Origin: Ciona savignyi
Lineage: Eukaryota; Chordata; Ascidiacea; Phlebobranchia; Cionidae
Assembly: GCA_000149265.1 (NCBI GenBank)
Contig: CH000003.1
Coordinates: 61,099-125,098 of the forward strand
DNA: 64,000 nt
Direction: 5' to 3'
The translations under genes were made by a program, and so were the position numbers. The notes under the pieces were generated by a model, which did not search any database, was not told the origin of the DNA, and saw only the letters and a list, made by a program, of their open reading frames with translations. Every line of letters begins with the position of its first letter. Positions within the stretch are counted from its first letter, which is position 1. Positions 1-12,300 of this stretch are shown one piece after another.

Positions 1-1140
1 GGCCTGGATACGCTGTTTAATCCAATTTAAAAAATCAAAGGTAACTTACAATAAGATACTTGTGTTAAATAATGGCGGGAATACTGATAGAGTGGTTATC
101 CACCAGTAGGGTGCGCAATTGCACAGTCAGAATTTTTGCAAAGGGGACAGCAAGCTAAGAGACCGGTTGTCTAGCCCAATGGTTAACGCGACAACTACAA
201 TATGTTTTTTTGTTTATTAAACATTAAAAGATACGCGTGTGAAATGAAAAGGTCACTATTTTTGTTAATTGTGATTTTTGGGTTGGCCTGTATCTGTAAG
301 CTTGGGGGATCGCGCTTTTTTGAAGCTGATTGCTTGAAGTTGGCTAAACTTGATTCAGCCGGCCTCCTTACGGTCTCTGGCGAGCTGCGCAGTGGAAAGT
401 CTATACGTTTACTCTCCACAGAACGCCTACCAAATATTATGGTAGCCACGATTTTTAAAGTATTGATCTCAAACTCGAAGTCTAACTCTTGATTCAGTTT
501 AGTTGTATTATGTTTCTCATTCAATATATATACGGTTTATTCGCGACTCAAGTTACTTAGTACGTCATTCAGCATGAAAATATTATAGACATGAATTAAA
601 ACAAATATATATTAATAAAGGTGCCACAACATCTCATTTTTCCACATTTTGTTAAGTTTGAGAAACACGATCCCGGTCTCGGATGTTCAGGCCAAATAAC
701 CATCGAAGTGATGTGGTAAACGATTTTACCAAGTTTTGAGCATTACACACGTTTATCCTGCAAAAACTAGAATAACCTGGTTGGAAGAATTAAGTACAAA
801 GCTAGAATTGTGCAATCGTGCATTTCAATCTGGTGTCATGTATGTTAATGCGTGATAAATATTATCTAATATGTATGGTGAAAGTGTCATCTCACATTCA
901 AGGTAGCAACGCCACAATTTGCATCACATGAGCCATATTTCCATACTTTGCCAGCTAATAAACCAAGGCCTCCGGTGTCTCACTTTCGAGTGAGGATGAA
1001 ATAAGGACAGTGATGATCTCGCTAGTCTGTATGCATCAGTTGACGATATCCTGGCCCATAAAAACAACAAGTCAAACATTGCACTATGTTAATTTAATTC
1101 TAAATGACTTGTAACTGTTTCTTTCTATTAAATTAAGTTT

Positions 1141-1380
1141 AAAGTTACCGCAATTTTCAATATACTATATGGGAACAGTGCGTGTAACTGCAAAGAGAAA
1201 ACTGCAGACTGTACAACATTAAAGTTACCGCAATTTTCAATATACTATATGGGAACAGTGCGTGTAACTGCAAAGAGAAAACTGCAGACTGTACAACATT
1301 AAAGTTACCGCAATTTTCAATATACTATATGGGAACAGTGCGTGTAACTGCAAAGAGAAAACTGCAGACTGTACAACATT
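1141..1380. repeat. three perfect 80-bp tandem repeats
   Basis: An 80-base unit starting AAAGTTACCGCAATTTTC is repeated three times without visible differences at 1141, 1221 and 1301. It lies in the intron 2 position of the GT10 pseudogene; the intact copy has no such insert between its AAGCTT-like and AACATTGTCCTG segments (32422-32430). Confidence 0.95.
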
Positions 1381-1621
1381 AACATTGTCCTGCCGAAAAG
1401 CTTCGTGATTAAGTTGGATTTCAGTAAAGGTTGGTTGGAAACGTTTAGTAGAAAGACAGTGATATTGGCAAATATCGCCTGAACACATTATGTTATTGGG
1501 TTCTACTAAAACGTCTATGCAGTTTTACCAACTAACCATTCTTATCATTTATAGATGTGGTCTCTACGTAAATGCGATGGAATGTCGGGGGCGGTGAAAC
1601 GAATGGAATATTTTAAAGATA

Positions 1622-2103
1622 AGTGTAGAGTCTGTCCAGAGATGGATACCTGACCCTAGAAATAATGTAGAGTCTGGTAACCAGTCCAGATTTCTGCTTC
1701 TATTTTACAGCCTCTACTTGCTGCTAAGGGTAATGGTGCCCAGCGATCGCTTCTTAACTTATACTGTATTACCAAACTCTTGGCTGGAAGCCTTTCTCTA
1801 AGGCTTTAAGTCTCTATGTAAATTAACCAACACAGATTGGTTTTCACTTATGTTCTTATTAGCGTTAAACAGTTAAAAGGAAAGAACACGATTTCTAGGG
1901 TGGATTCTCTACCATTTGCCCTACATTAAATAGATAGCGGTTAATTAGTCTTACACACTATTAATTACAAATCAAATTAACACAATTTAAGATTACTTTA
2001 GATTAACTATCGAATCAAAACTGACCGCATGGAAGGTAAAAATGAAAACTATCACACCGACTCGTGTAAAACATAGAAATTATATTAATATCCGTAACAA
2101 TAA
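1622..2103. other. about 480-bp insertion in pseudogene exon 3
   Basis: The intact GT10 copy reads straight from AAAGAT into GGTCGCAGCTGG (32664-32675), whereas here about 480 bases lie between the same two strings. I see no clear terminal inverted repeats, target duplication or coding potential, so its origin is unknown. An internal short repeat GTAGAGTCTG occurs at 1624 and 1666. Confidence 0.7.
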
Positions 2104-2916
2104 GGTCGCAGCTGGCCTTAAGACAACGACTTTTGGAAAATGCTTCCCTGGTTCGGAAAGTATTTCGAAAAATTTCCGATAATATGTCCTCCGTCGATGA
2201 CAGTGCACAAGTTTTATTTCGCGTTTGAAAACGCGGAGCATTGCCATGATTACATCACGGAAAAGTTTTGGGACAATTCTTTAAGAAATGATATGGTACC
2301 AGTGGTTTGGGGTCCAACCACGGAAGATGTGCTAGCAGTTGCGCCGATCCATTCGTTTATTCATACCAATGACTTTAAAAGTTCAACCAAACTCACTGAA
2401 AATTTACAATTTCTTGACCAAAACGATGATGAGTATAGGATGTTTTTCCGCTGTAGGGAAGACGAGAGCATGACTGATGAAAAAATAATTTAAATGATTG
2501 AAAAAAAACATTCGGGCATTTCAGTTCAAAGACCACCCAAGATTTTTTTGTGAGCTTATTTTACAAAATAAGCAAACTAAGATAATTAAATCGCTACATG
2601 AAGTATTTATGAACGAAAGCAAAGAGTGTTTTGTCGATAAACCCCCAAAATCATACTTTCAGCAGTTGTTTTCGTTATAACGACGGTACTGTACATATTT
2701 TTATTTTACTTTAACCATTTTTAGTTTTTACTTGACCTAATTTAAAAATAATTAACTAAAATTGTGACGTTTTATCTTTAAAAATGCGTCCTAAAAAGTG
2801 ATTTTGTTAATAATGTATATATTTCACATTTATAATATATATTGCATTAGCTTTGGTGTCATTGTTTAAACCATGCTACAAAACTTTGTAAAGGTGTTAG
2901 GATTAAGAGGGGATAT

Positions 2917-3225
2917 TTATTTTTATTGCCGTGAATGGGAAAATCACGGGGGTGGTTTATAACTAACACATGGGAACTCGTCAGATTATCGCGCGCCCAC
3001 CGTTGGATTAGCGGTGCTATTGCACTGCGTTGTGAATGACTGAGACATTATCTCTCTCTTTTAATTTAGTAGAACCCATTAATCTGCTGGGTTCAGGTAA
3101 TGTCCGTTAAGTGGTTTGCCCAAGGAAGACTGTCTAGCTAGCGACCAGTTTCGAGTCTGCAACCCTTCGGCTGAAAGGCGATGTAGTAATCCAAACTAAG
3201 CGAACATATCGTGTTGTTTTATGGA
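2917..3225 (-). repeat. tRNA-derived SINE, antisense, near full length
   Basis: Read on the minus strand it has a tRNA-like head (pol III A-box-like and B-box-like text around 3150-3220), the body phrase CCTTGGGCAA..CACTTAACGGACAT, and the tail phrase ending in GGGGATAAACATGAATATCC. The same SINE sits at the equivalent site downstream of the intact GT10 gene (33546-33815), so it inserted before the duplication. Confidence 0.8.
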
Positions 3226-3239
3226 TAGAATACTCATAT

Positions 3240-4365
3240 ATGCGTAGGATAGCTCAAGAGAGTCGTATAAAAAAATAAATTATTCCTGACCGCTCGCACA
3301 TAATTTAAACTAATTATATATGTGAATATGGCTATCATTCCTTATCTCTTAACCAAACTATTATTTTTTTTCTTACCAGTATTCTCTTTCCCGAGCTATT
3401 AACTGGTAATCAATAATCATTATGAGGGCCTACACATTTCCGGACGGTATGGCAACACTAAGCTAAGGTTAAACTCGATTAATTTGTAAGTAGCGCAACT
3501 GTTTGTTAAAACAAATATCGAGATTAAAAGTCAGGTACATAGTGAGCAATTAGGTTATCCATTGATTGTCATATTAGGGGCGATTTTGCACATATATTCA
3601 GAAATTTGCTTAAAATGTCATAGAGGAGAAATCATATGGAATTTTGAAATAGAATCCTTGACTGCAGACCGGCTGCGTTTATTGCCTGCATTATACTGAG
3701 TGGTTTTGCTAAGTATTGTTAATTGACTGACCCAGCCTAGATTGTCGGACTGATACTTGCTCGTTGCTTGTCAGGGTTGGCTACCGTTTATTTCTGATTA
3801 TTTATTCGCTTACTGTTTAGCACTTTTGTTGAGCAGTTGCAAGTGTATTTGATAGAAGCTAGATTCTTGTTAGGTTAACTAAATACAGAAATTTTATACC
3901 ACAAAGCTTTACTTGCGAATTTTTGTATTTGAAGCTTTAAGAAGCTAGTCAGGAATTCAGGATCGAAAGTGTTAGTCTCTATATTCTTTCAACGTATATT
4001 CTCCTGAGCTGGCGAGAAAGGCTCAGACACCGTTTGGTTCAGTTGGTCTGTTGGTAAATTAAGTTGTTTTTTTAGATGATGCATTTTTAGTTTGGTTGTA
4101 TTTATTGTTAATAAAAAAAGATATTATTTCAAATGGCTAATTCTAAACAAAAGTGAATATTTACTAACGAGATACAAGAAAAACATCCATGTTTTAGAAA
4201 AGGCGGAAATAATTATGAGGCAGAATACTTGGTTTGTAAATCAGGAATCTGTATGTATATATATGTCGTGTAAGTAATGGTGATCTAAACGCACATCTTT
4301 AATCGGACGCTAGGCAGTAACAGGGGCTGTTGCATTAACGAAAATGATAAATTATTCTTGTTACA
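3240..4365. other. no gene seen
   Basis: AT-rich sequence without a coding frame, repeat or RNA gene that I can support. It lies between the GT10 pseudogene block and a transposase relic. Confidence 0.5.
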
Positions 4366-4369
4366 GCAG

Positions 4370-4740
4370 GAAGGAAATGCATAGATGAAATCACTGCCGC
4401 GAAAGGCACTCTTGTATTTCACGCTGCTAAGCATCATCATAGCTTTTTGTCCATGGACTGTACACCTGCTTTATTTAAAAAGATTTTTCCAAATTCAAAT
4501 GTATCGAGAATTTTTGTACTAGCCGACATAAAAAGTTGTTACTGGTGTACTCGCGCAATATTCTATTGATGCTGTTCTAAAAAGTTTTGAAGAAAACGAT
4601 ACCGCGTGTTTTAGCGTTGCAACAGATGGGAGCAATCTATCACAATGAACTGAAATTATTTCCTACAATAATTAAATATTTTGACTGAAGGAAAGGTGGT
4701 TTGCAATCAAAATTTATTCAGTTTTTAAACAAGGCAACGA
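4370..4740 (+). pseudogene. decayed hAT-like (DUF4371-type) transposase fragment
   Basis: Frames in this stretch read GTLVFHAAKHHHSFLSMDC, then ATDGSN, then a KYFD..KGGLQSKFI-like segment. These are recognisable pieces of the animal hAT-like transposase family with the DUF4371-type catalytic region, in the right order, but split by stops and frameshifts. No terminal repeats were found, so this is an old relic. Confidence 0.5.
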
Positions 4741-4921
4741 TACTTAAATCTGTAATCAGTTTGGTTTAACGTCAGGTTTGAACATAATAAAATTATAAAT
4801 CAAGTTACTGTTTAAGAAGTTATCAACAAAATCTAATGTAGTAAATTTGTGGTTAAAGGCTTTCGCGGCTTTTCCTTAAAATCAGTGTGTTAACCCGGAA
4901 TTTGGCATTCCCGGACTTGTC

Positions 4922-5100
4922 CTGCCCGTTGGTCTAGCGGTTAAGTGCGTCGCCTTTCAATCAAAAGGTTGCGGTTGTGTCCTTGGGCAAGGCACTTTAC
5001 GGACATTGGTAACCCGACGATGGGCGCGAGGTGATCTGACGATTGCCCGTGTGTTAACCCCCTTGGAGATAAACATGAATATACTACCCTATCCTATCCC
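4922..5100 (+). repeat. tRNA-derived SINE with internal deletion
   Basis: The head TTGGTCTAGCGGTTAAGTGC and the tail CCGACGATGGGCGCGAGG..AACATGAATAT of the SINE are joined with the middle missing. The 3' end runs into short CCTAT repeats (ACCCTATCCTATCCC). Confidence 0.8.
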
Positions 5101-5204
5101 ATTTACCGGAGTGCCTCTCAATAGAAATACTAACAATATGTAAGTTAGCAATGTTGTCGAAAGCCTACCCAACCGTGAACAATGAAGATTCTATTAAACT
5201 GAAA

Positions 5205-5258
5205 CTGCAACCTTTCGGTTGAATGGCGTCGCACTAAACCACCAGACCAACCGGTTGG
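5205..5258 (-). repeat. SINE 5' head fragment
   Basis: Only the tRNA-like head is present: the minus strand reads TGGTCTGGTGGTTTAGTGCG then ACGCCATTCAACCGAAAGG. It is absent from the paralogous segment at 25.69-25.95 kb, so it post-dates that duplication or was lost there. Confidence 0.65.
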
Positions 5259-5259
5259 A

Positions 5260-6302
5260 TTTTAATTTTACATTTAAGAATACACAATGCTGCATACCGT
5301 GGGCAGCAAAAATTTATTTCACCGCTGTGAGTTGCAATGAAGAAAGCAGTTACAACACCACTACTAAACAATGCGGTCACACCTGGTGACTTAGGCCTAC
5401 ATTTTGCAATTCAGGATGCGGACAATAACAAACTTTGATGCGAAGATTCATAAAAGTTTCCCGCCAAATTTCAAAAACCTCCACACACAGTTTTCTGGGG
5501 AACATAATTGTGCTTTCAAAATTTACCGTCGTTATGTTATTTCGACGAATCAGCCAATTAAAGTTCTTCGATTTTAGTTAAATGGATATTTTTCCTGAGG
5601 ATATTAAAGTTATATAAAATATTACAATTTATAAAAGCATTTATCCAAGCAATAAAAAGGAGTTTATGTTATATTTTCAGTTTGAAAAAACATAATTAAG
5701 ATTTGAAACAAACTAGTTGTTATATATTTCGCTTGTGGACTTGACGACTGCTACAAACGTATTGTGTATTCCCGATCAGTTTAACTCTGTATATGATTTC
5801 TAGCCAATATATAAATACCCTAATGCTCACTATATATATCCATGCACCAATGCACACTAATGTAGTTCATGGTCTATTCATGGACAATGAACGTCCCGTT
5901 TACCGCGTGCCGCGCGCGTGTTGACTGTGTATTTGTTTAATTGTCAAGATTTGTTTTAAACAACGGTTTGGCGATTAATGATTAAAACGAGTTTAACCTT
6001 TGCGTATCCGTGGCCGTTAGCCGAATTTGTTAGAATCTACAGTTACCATTAAACAGGTTGCACAAAGAGGGCTACAGGTTAAATATTCTCAGGAAAACGA
6101 AGTAAAATGTTTCAGTAAAGTCTCTTTTACAATTGGGTTGGCATGTTTATCACGTGACTGGATCTTGTACTTTGGTTAATAAAAAAATTCTTTGTAATTG
6201 TTTGGTAGCGCTGAATAATTTGTGATTTATTGTAAATGAAAAACAATTTAGATACGTGGTTATCACAAAATAATAAAATTTAGTCCATTCAGTATAGCTG
6301 TT
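5260..6302. other. FUT8 upstream region, part of a segmental duplication
   Basis: No coding frame is convincing. Stretches at 4781-5330, 5460-5545 and 5950-6060 have diverged counterparts in the same order at about 25.69-25.95, 27.78-27.87 and 27.98-28.08 kb, marking a duplication that includes the FUT8 5' region. Confidence 0.6.
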
Positions 6303-6319
6303 AACCTTCTTTTTTGTAG
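6303..6319 (+). promoter_or_regulatory. candidate trans-splice acceptor upstream of FUT8 start
   Basis: A pyrimidine-rich tract ending in TTTTGTAG lies 28 bases before the FUT8 start codon, and no upstream exon is visible. Ciona is known to add a spliced leader to many transcripts, so this may be the acceptor of an outron. It could equally be an ordinary 5' UTR intron acceptor. Confidence 0.35.
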
Positions 6320-6347
6320 AACCAAAACTAATAGCCTTGTAGAAAGG

Positions 6348-9300
6348 ATGTCGGTCAAGAGAATATTTTCGAAATCCTTGGTTAGATTTGGACTTTTAAG
6401 TATTTTAGCTTTAATGGTTGTTTTCGCTTACTTTACCGGAATATCTGCTCGATTATGGTAAGTTTGTTAAGCATGGATAACAAAGCAATTTGGATATTTA
6501 AACGAAATCAAGACTACTGTCGTTTGGCCAATGCGGCTAAGCATAATATATTCATGTTGGTAATTCATTTCAGATAATGTACACATTACAAAACGTAACG
6601 ATATGCTATTTCGTTTGAAGTACTTGGTGAACTCCTTTTTAAATAACCACATTAAGGTTAATAATAACATGCAATTTGCAAAAGAATCGGCTGCTTTCCG
6701 TTTAGCAATCTCAGTGCAATTCGTTGATAATGAAAGAAATACGGTGGATTCTACGAAATTAAAGAAACGTCTAAATTATTCACAATACACAATCTGACGA
6801 GTGTCTGTTTGTTAACGCCCCTTGCGTTTCCGTATTAACGGGGAGAAACATGAACATCGTATCACAGGGATTAGTCAGGGGTCGGCAACCACTGGCACGC
6901 GAGAGTTTTGTTCATGGCACGCCGTGTAATTTAACGCGCACGCAAAATCTATACTATAAGCATGTACCAACTTAAACTGTCTACGCTGCACAAATCAAAT
7001 GAATAGTCTTAATTACTAGCAATACTCTTAATAACTTATATTTATATTAGGCTTTTATTTACTTATATTTATATTTGGTAGTTTAACATTCAAATTGTGC
7101 ATAACAATGGTTGGCACGCAAAGTTTCTTTCGTTATGAATTCATTTTTAAAATGACACACTACATTCAAAAGGTTGCCGACTCCTGTGCTATCATATTCA
7201 TATTATAAAGTACAATTAACCTATTTGATAATACAACCAATTCTATCTTATAATATGCAATTATTATCGTAATGTGTCCTTAATGCTTTTTAGTTTATGA
7301 CTGCTCAATCAAAACATATACTTAGTTTAAACATTATACCAATGGTGCTTGCATAAAGGAATATGTTTTAAACATAACACGAAATGTGCTTGCATAAACA
7401 TATAATTAATTTAAACATTATACCAAGTGTGCTTCCATAAACGCATATGTATTAAACAATATACCAATGGTGCTTACATAAACGTATATAGTTAAAACAT
7501 TTTACCAATTGTGCTTGCATTAACATATACTTAGTTAAAACATTATACCTGTTACTTCCGCGGGTGGAGTAACGGGGTTGCTTAGGTTTGAAAATAACTC
7601 GTATCGAATAAAAGAACAGACAGTTTGTGTCCTCGAATTATAATTTGCGATCAGAGTTCAAACGGTTACAGATGCGGAACGGAGGGGGCAGGGACGATAT
7701 GGGGGTGATACAGGGACGATATGGACGGAGATGTTACGCAGTGGGGATGATACGTAGGGATGATACGGAGGGATGATACGGATGGATGATACGGTTTTCT
7801 GTAAATTAAAAATAAAGGGACCAAAATCAATAATTGACGGGTGTACGTATGAAATAGTAAACAATTACACTCACCAAACTTTGGCTTTAGAACCGGAACG
7901 GAAAATACACGGTATCAGATAAATTACTGTGCTGCAGACTGTACGGTGACTAAATCAAAAAGGAAGCATTTTCTAACACGCGGTCGGGTATAGATATTGT
8001 AACACAAACTCCCATTGTGACGTAATTTGGTTGTGATGCAATTTATGATTTATCATAGACATCAATAAAACATTAATGGGTCGAGATATCTTACATCCTC
8101 CCACCGCCAAAAATGGAAAAATGCGTCATCAAAGCAGTTTCAATTTTTTTACACAAAGAAAAGATTCGAGGCACATTTTTAACGAAGAATAAAAAACAAA
8201 AAAAATATACCCAATATATACAATAAGGCGTAACGCCGTGCCAGGTCATGGGGCGCTCCTCTCTCGCTCGCTCACGATCACGCAAAGTTTTGCGATAGGC
8301 CGCTTCATTAACCCAGCGGCAGTCTTCACTTCGACGCTTCTAACGATCCCATGTTTGTCATGAAACAAGCTGTTCACGCGGCCTAGAGGCCATTGTCCTC
8401 GAGGGGCGGAATTGTCCACAAGGAGCACAACATCTCCTTCAGCAACATTGTCCTTTTGCTCGTGCCATTTCTGTCGAGAGATTATTGATCGAGGGTACTC
8501 TTGGATCCAGCGTTTCCAGAACTCGTCAGCGAGATACTGGACAACTCGGTAGCGTCGTCGGGCGTAGCAATCTGTACTACGTGTCACTGTCGGTGGCGGA
8601 GTAATTGTAGGGTTGATTTTCAGAAGGTGATTCGGTGTCAGCGGCAGGTCTTCTCCGATCTCCAGCGGTACTTGTGTAAGCGGTCTGGAATTGACAATGT
8701 CCTCCACTTCAACAAGCAGGGTGTGTAGAAGGTCATCATCGAGCGGCTTGCCCTGCAATAATGCCTGCAAAATAAATTTCACGGAACGGATCAATCGTTC
8801 CCAAGCCCCACCAAAGTGGCTTGCAGCTGGTGGGTTAAATTTCCAGATTATATTTTTCTGTCTCAGGTAGTCGCCAACTTGATTGCGATTCCATTCTTCT
8901 ATACATTCTCGAAGTATCCGCTCGCAGCCGACGAAGTTAGTGCCATTGTCGGAATACAGGTGAGTGACGGGACCTCGTCGGGCCGTAAAACGTCGCAGGG
9001 CATTTATAAACGCGTCGGTAGACAAGTCCGTAGCGACTTCTAGATGGATGGCGCGAGTAGTCATACATGTAAACAGACACCCATACCGTTTTACTTCACT
9101 TCTCCTTAACTTGGTCAGTAGCGGGCCGAAGAAGTCCACTCCTGTATGAGTGAACGGTGGTTCGTCAATTTGCAGTCTTGACGGCGGGAGATCAGCCATG
9201 ATCTGTCTTTCGGGCCTTGCAGCTCTTCGCTGGCACAGTAGGCATCGGGACAGGATACGTCGGGTTGCAACTCTAGCATTTTGCACCCAGTAGCGCTGAA

Positions 9301-12300
9301 ATAAAATGTTTAAAGTGTGATTCATACCAGAGTGTGCAGCATCAACACTGTGGCAGTGATCGATAAGTAGGTCAGTAAGGTGGCAGTTATCGGGGATAAT
9401 GGCAGGGTGGCGTGCTTTGTAGTCAAGACGTGCATTGTCCAATCTACCTCCAACGCGTAGAATGCCATTATTGAGAATAGGGTTCAGTTTGTAGATCGGC
9501 GACGTAGACGGCGGACGTCGGGTCGATTGCATGCGCATCCAATCGGGGAACTCCCGACGTTGTACGTACCGCACGAGGGCGCTCTCAGCAGATCGAAGCT
9601 CCTCGGCGTCAATCGGCGATGTCGGAATTTTTGCGGTGTCCTTCTTTACCTTGTTCTTCAGATATGCACAAAAACGGAGAATCCAGGACGTGCTTATCTT
9701 CAATCGATGTAGGGACGAGAAATAACGGATGAATTTGTCCGTGGGTGAGCAGCTGGTAGCTGTCAGAAATACAGATTCTGGTTTTGGCAGGTCAAAACTT
9801 CGGTAGATTTGCTCCGTTGGTTGTGGCCGTAAAAACGTAGTAGGCCAGTCTTTAGCGGGACGGTGTAGGAACTTAGGGCCGGAATGCCACGTTCCTGTCT
9901 TCATCATGGTCCCGGCCGTCGTTCCACGTGACGCTTGATCAGCTGGGTTCAGTTTCGTAGGAACATGTCTCCAGTCGTGCACGCTTGTGTATGCTTCGAT
10001 TTGAGAGAGGCGGTTTCGAGAGAAAACCGGAAAGTTCTTGCAGTCAGAGAAAAGGCTTTGTAGAACAATTGTCGAGTCCGTCCAGTAGATACACGGGCAA
10101 TCGTCCAGTCCGAGTTCCCTTTTCACGGTTCGCGATAATTTTACTGCGTCAAGTGCAGCTTCGAGCTCCAATCTAGGAATTGTGTGCTTACCAGAATCGC
10201 AGAGAAGAGACTTTCCCATCACGAACGAACATGTCGTGTTGTCATCCTCGAAGGTAGTTCTAAGGTAGCATACGCAACCACGGGCGGCGGTAGATGCGTC
10301 TGCAAATACATGGAGCTGTACTCCGGGGGTCGGATGACGGACTTGTGGTTTGAAGCACCGAGGAATTCTAATGCGGGGTCAGTTCATTAAGGGCTGTTGC
10401 ACCAAGCTTTCCATCGCTCGAGCTCGGTGCCAGTGACCTCCTCGTCCCAGTCGGTTTTCATCAAGCAGAGATCTCTGTAAATAAAGTCGGGCCTCCAATA
10501 CAACGGGGGCAACAAAGCCTAATGGATCGAAAAGTGAATTGGTAACGGAAAGCATACCTCGTCGTGTCAGCGGTTTTGTCGGGATAGTGATGTCGAATCT
10601 GAACTCGTCGTCTTGGACACACCAATTGATTCCCAGAACACGTTCATGTACCTCTCCTCCTAGCGGAATATCTTGAATCACCTTTGCTCGATCATCGGCC
10701 GGAACGGATTCCATCACAGCGACACTTAGTGGATAGCCACTTCGTCAGTTTAAAGCCACCCATTGAAAGTAGATTACGTAAATCCTTCACCCAGTTGGAT
10801 GCCGGCTTGATCATCAACGGCGGTTACGAGGCAGTCGTCCACATAAAAGTTATTCTTTACAACTTCGGCCACTCGTGGATGAAAAAACTTGCCAAATTCT
10901 CTGGCAGTTTCGCGCAGGCAGAAAGTTGCGCAGCACGGTGACGAGCGGGCGCCAAACAGGTGCACTTTCATGCGGTGCGGAACGGGTGATTTGGTCAGGT
11001 CGCCTCCTGGCCACCACAAGAATCTCAGAGCGTCACGATCCTTTTGGGCAACCAGAACTTGATGAAACATTGCTTCTATGTCGGATACGATAGCCACGCG
11101 TTCTCTGCGGAATCTCATTAACACCCCTACCAGCGGGTTCACTAAATCAGGGCCCTTCATCAGCTTGTCATTTATTAGATTGTCCTTCGCATTTCGCCGC
11201 ACAGTCATACACGATACGAACCTTACTTGGTTTCTTTGGGTTAATTACAGGGTGATGCGGGAGGTACCATAACTTGTTGGTAGTATTCACTTCGTCCTCT
11301 GGCACTACTTCTGCGTACCCATTGTCCAACATCATCGTCATGTATTTCGTATACTTTACGGAAAAATCGACATCTCTCGCCAGTCGCTTCTTCAAACTTG
11401 ATAGTCTGCTCCTTGCCATTGGCAGGCTATCCGGTAAAACGGTGCTGTCGTCTTTCCATGGCAGCGGAAGTTGGTAGTGGCCTTCAACTCTTTCAATTCG
11501 GCGCGTCATTATATCGTAAGCCATGACGTCTTCTTTTGAGTACTTCATGCCAAACTCCGACGCCTCCTTGTGGCTTCGAAGCCAGCACATCAATGTTTCC
11601 ACGTCGTCGGTTGCAGCAGTATCGGGAGGAGGGGAACACATCACCAACGTCATTGATCAGTAAGTCCTTTATCGCTTCGTCACTTCCTGAGCCCGCTGTG
11701 GCTTGAAGTAAGAATCCGGCTGCACCCTCTTCGTTCGGCAAGCTGTCCAGCGACGGTCCTTTTAACAGCCAGCCTAGGGGGGTCCGGATAGCGTCAGGCG
11801 TCTCGCGTGGATTTGGTGCGAAGCGACTTTCCAGGCACCGGTGTGCCATTGCGTTGTCGTTGCCGATCAACAGCATCACTTCACCATCGGGAATTTGTGG
11901 CAGGTCCACTCCACGAAGGTACTTATATCGGTTCAGTTTATTGCGCTCTGGAATCTTGCTCGGTGTAGCGGGAATTTCCTTAATGAGCGCAACGTCGGGC
12001 AGGTTAAGCTCTTCGCCGCCAGCAAGCGGAAGAACAGTTAACGAGACGAAAGTCGTTTTAACATTGATCGGTTCGGAAGTAGTCATTGTACACAGGTCAA
12101 AGTTCGCGGCGCGACCAGTCGGCGTAGCTTGTAACTGATCGGCCAGTCGACGGTCACAGAATGTGCGGTTCGCTCCGGAATCGAGAAGAGCGTACACTCT
12201 CGTCTCTTTGCCTCCGCTTCTAACGCGTACGGGGACAATGTCTAAATATGCGGAAGTCGGTACCACGGTGTTTTTCTTAGCGCTAAGCGAGTGCATGCAT

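Larger units (their letters stand above)
244..2680 (+). pseudogene. GT10 alpha-1,3-fucosyltransferase pseudogene (copy 1)
   Basis: This is a broken duplicate of the GT10 gene at 31518-33246. It keeps the start and signal-anchor (244-295), then diverges; the rest of exon 1 and most of exon 2 are gone. About 45 bases of the exon 2 end survive at 1039-1083, but the intron donor after codon GCA reads CT at 1084 instead of GT. The exon 3 match begins at 1555, is interrupted at about 1622-2103 by foreign sequence, and resumes at 2104. A one-base loss near 2177, an in-frame TAA at 2491-2493 and a one-base gain near 2548 break the remaining frame. The donor-binding motif (FAFENAEHC, DYITEKFWDN) is still readable at 2220-2290. 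The 5' leader lacks about 75 bases found before copy 2, including a likely splice acceptor. Not expected to make enzyme. Confidence 0.85.

Noticed and set aside
7658..7864. 68-residue minus-strand frame found identically at 14229-14435
   Set aside because: It lies entirely inside the two BEL/Pao LTRs and just reflects their identity.
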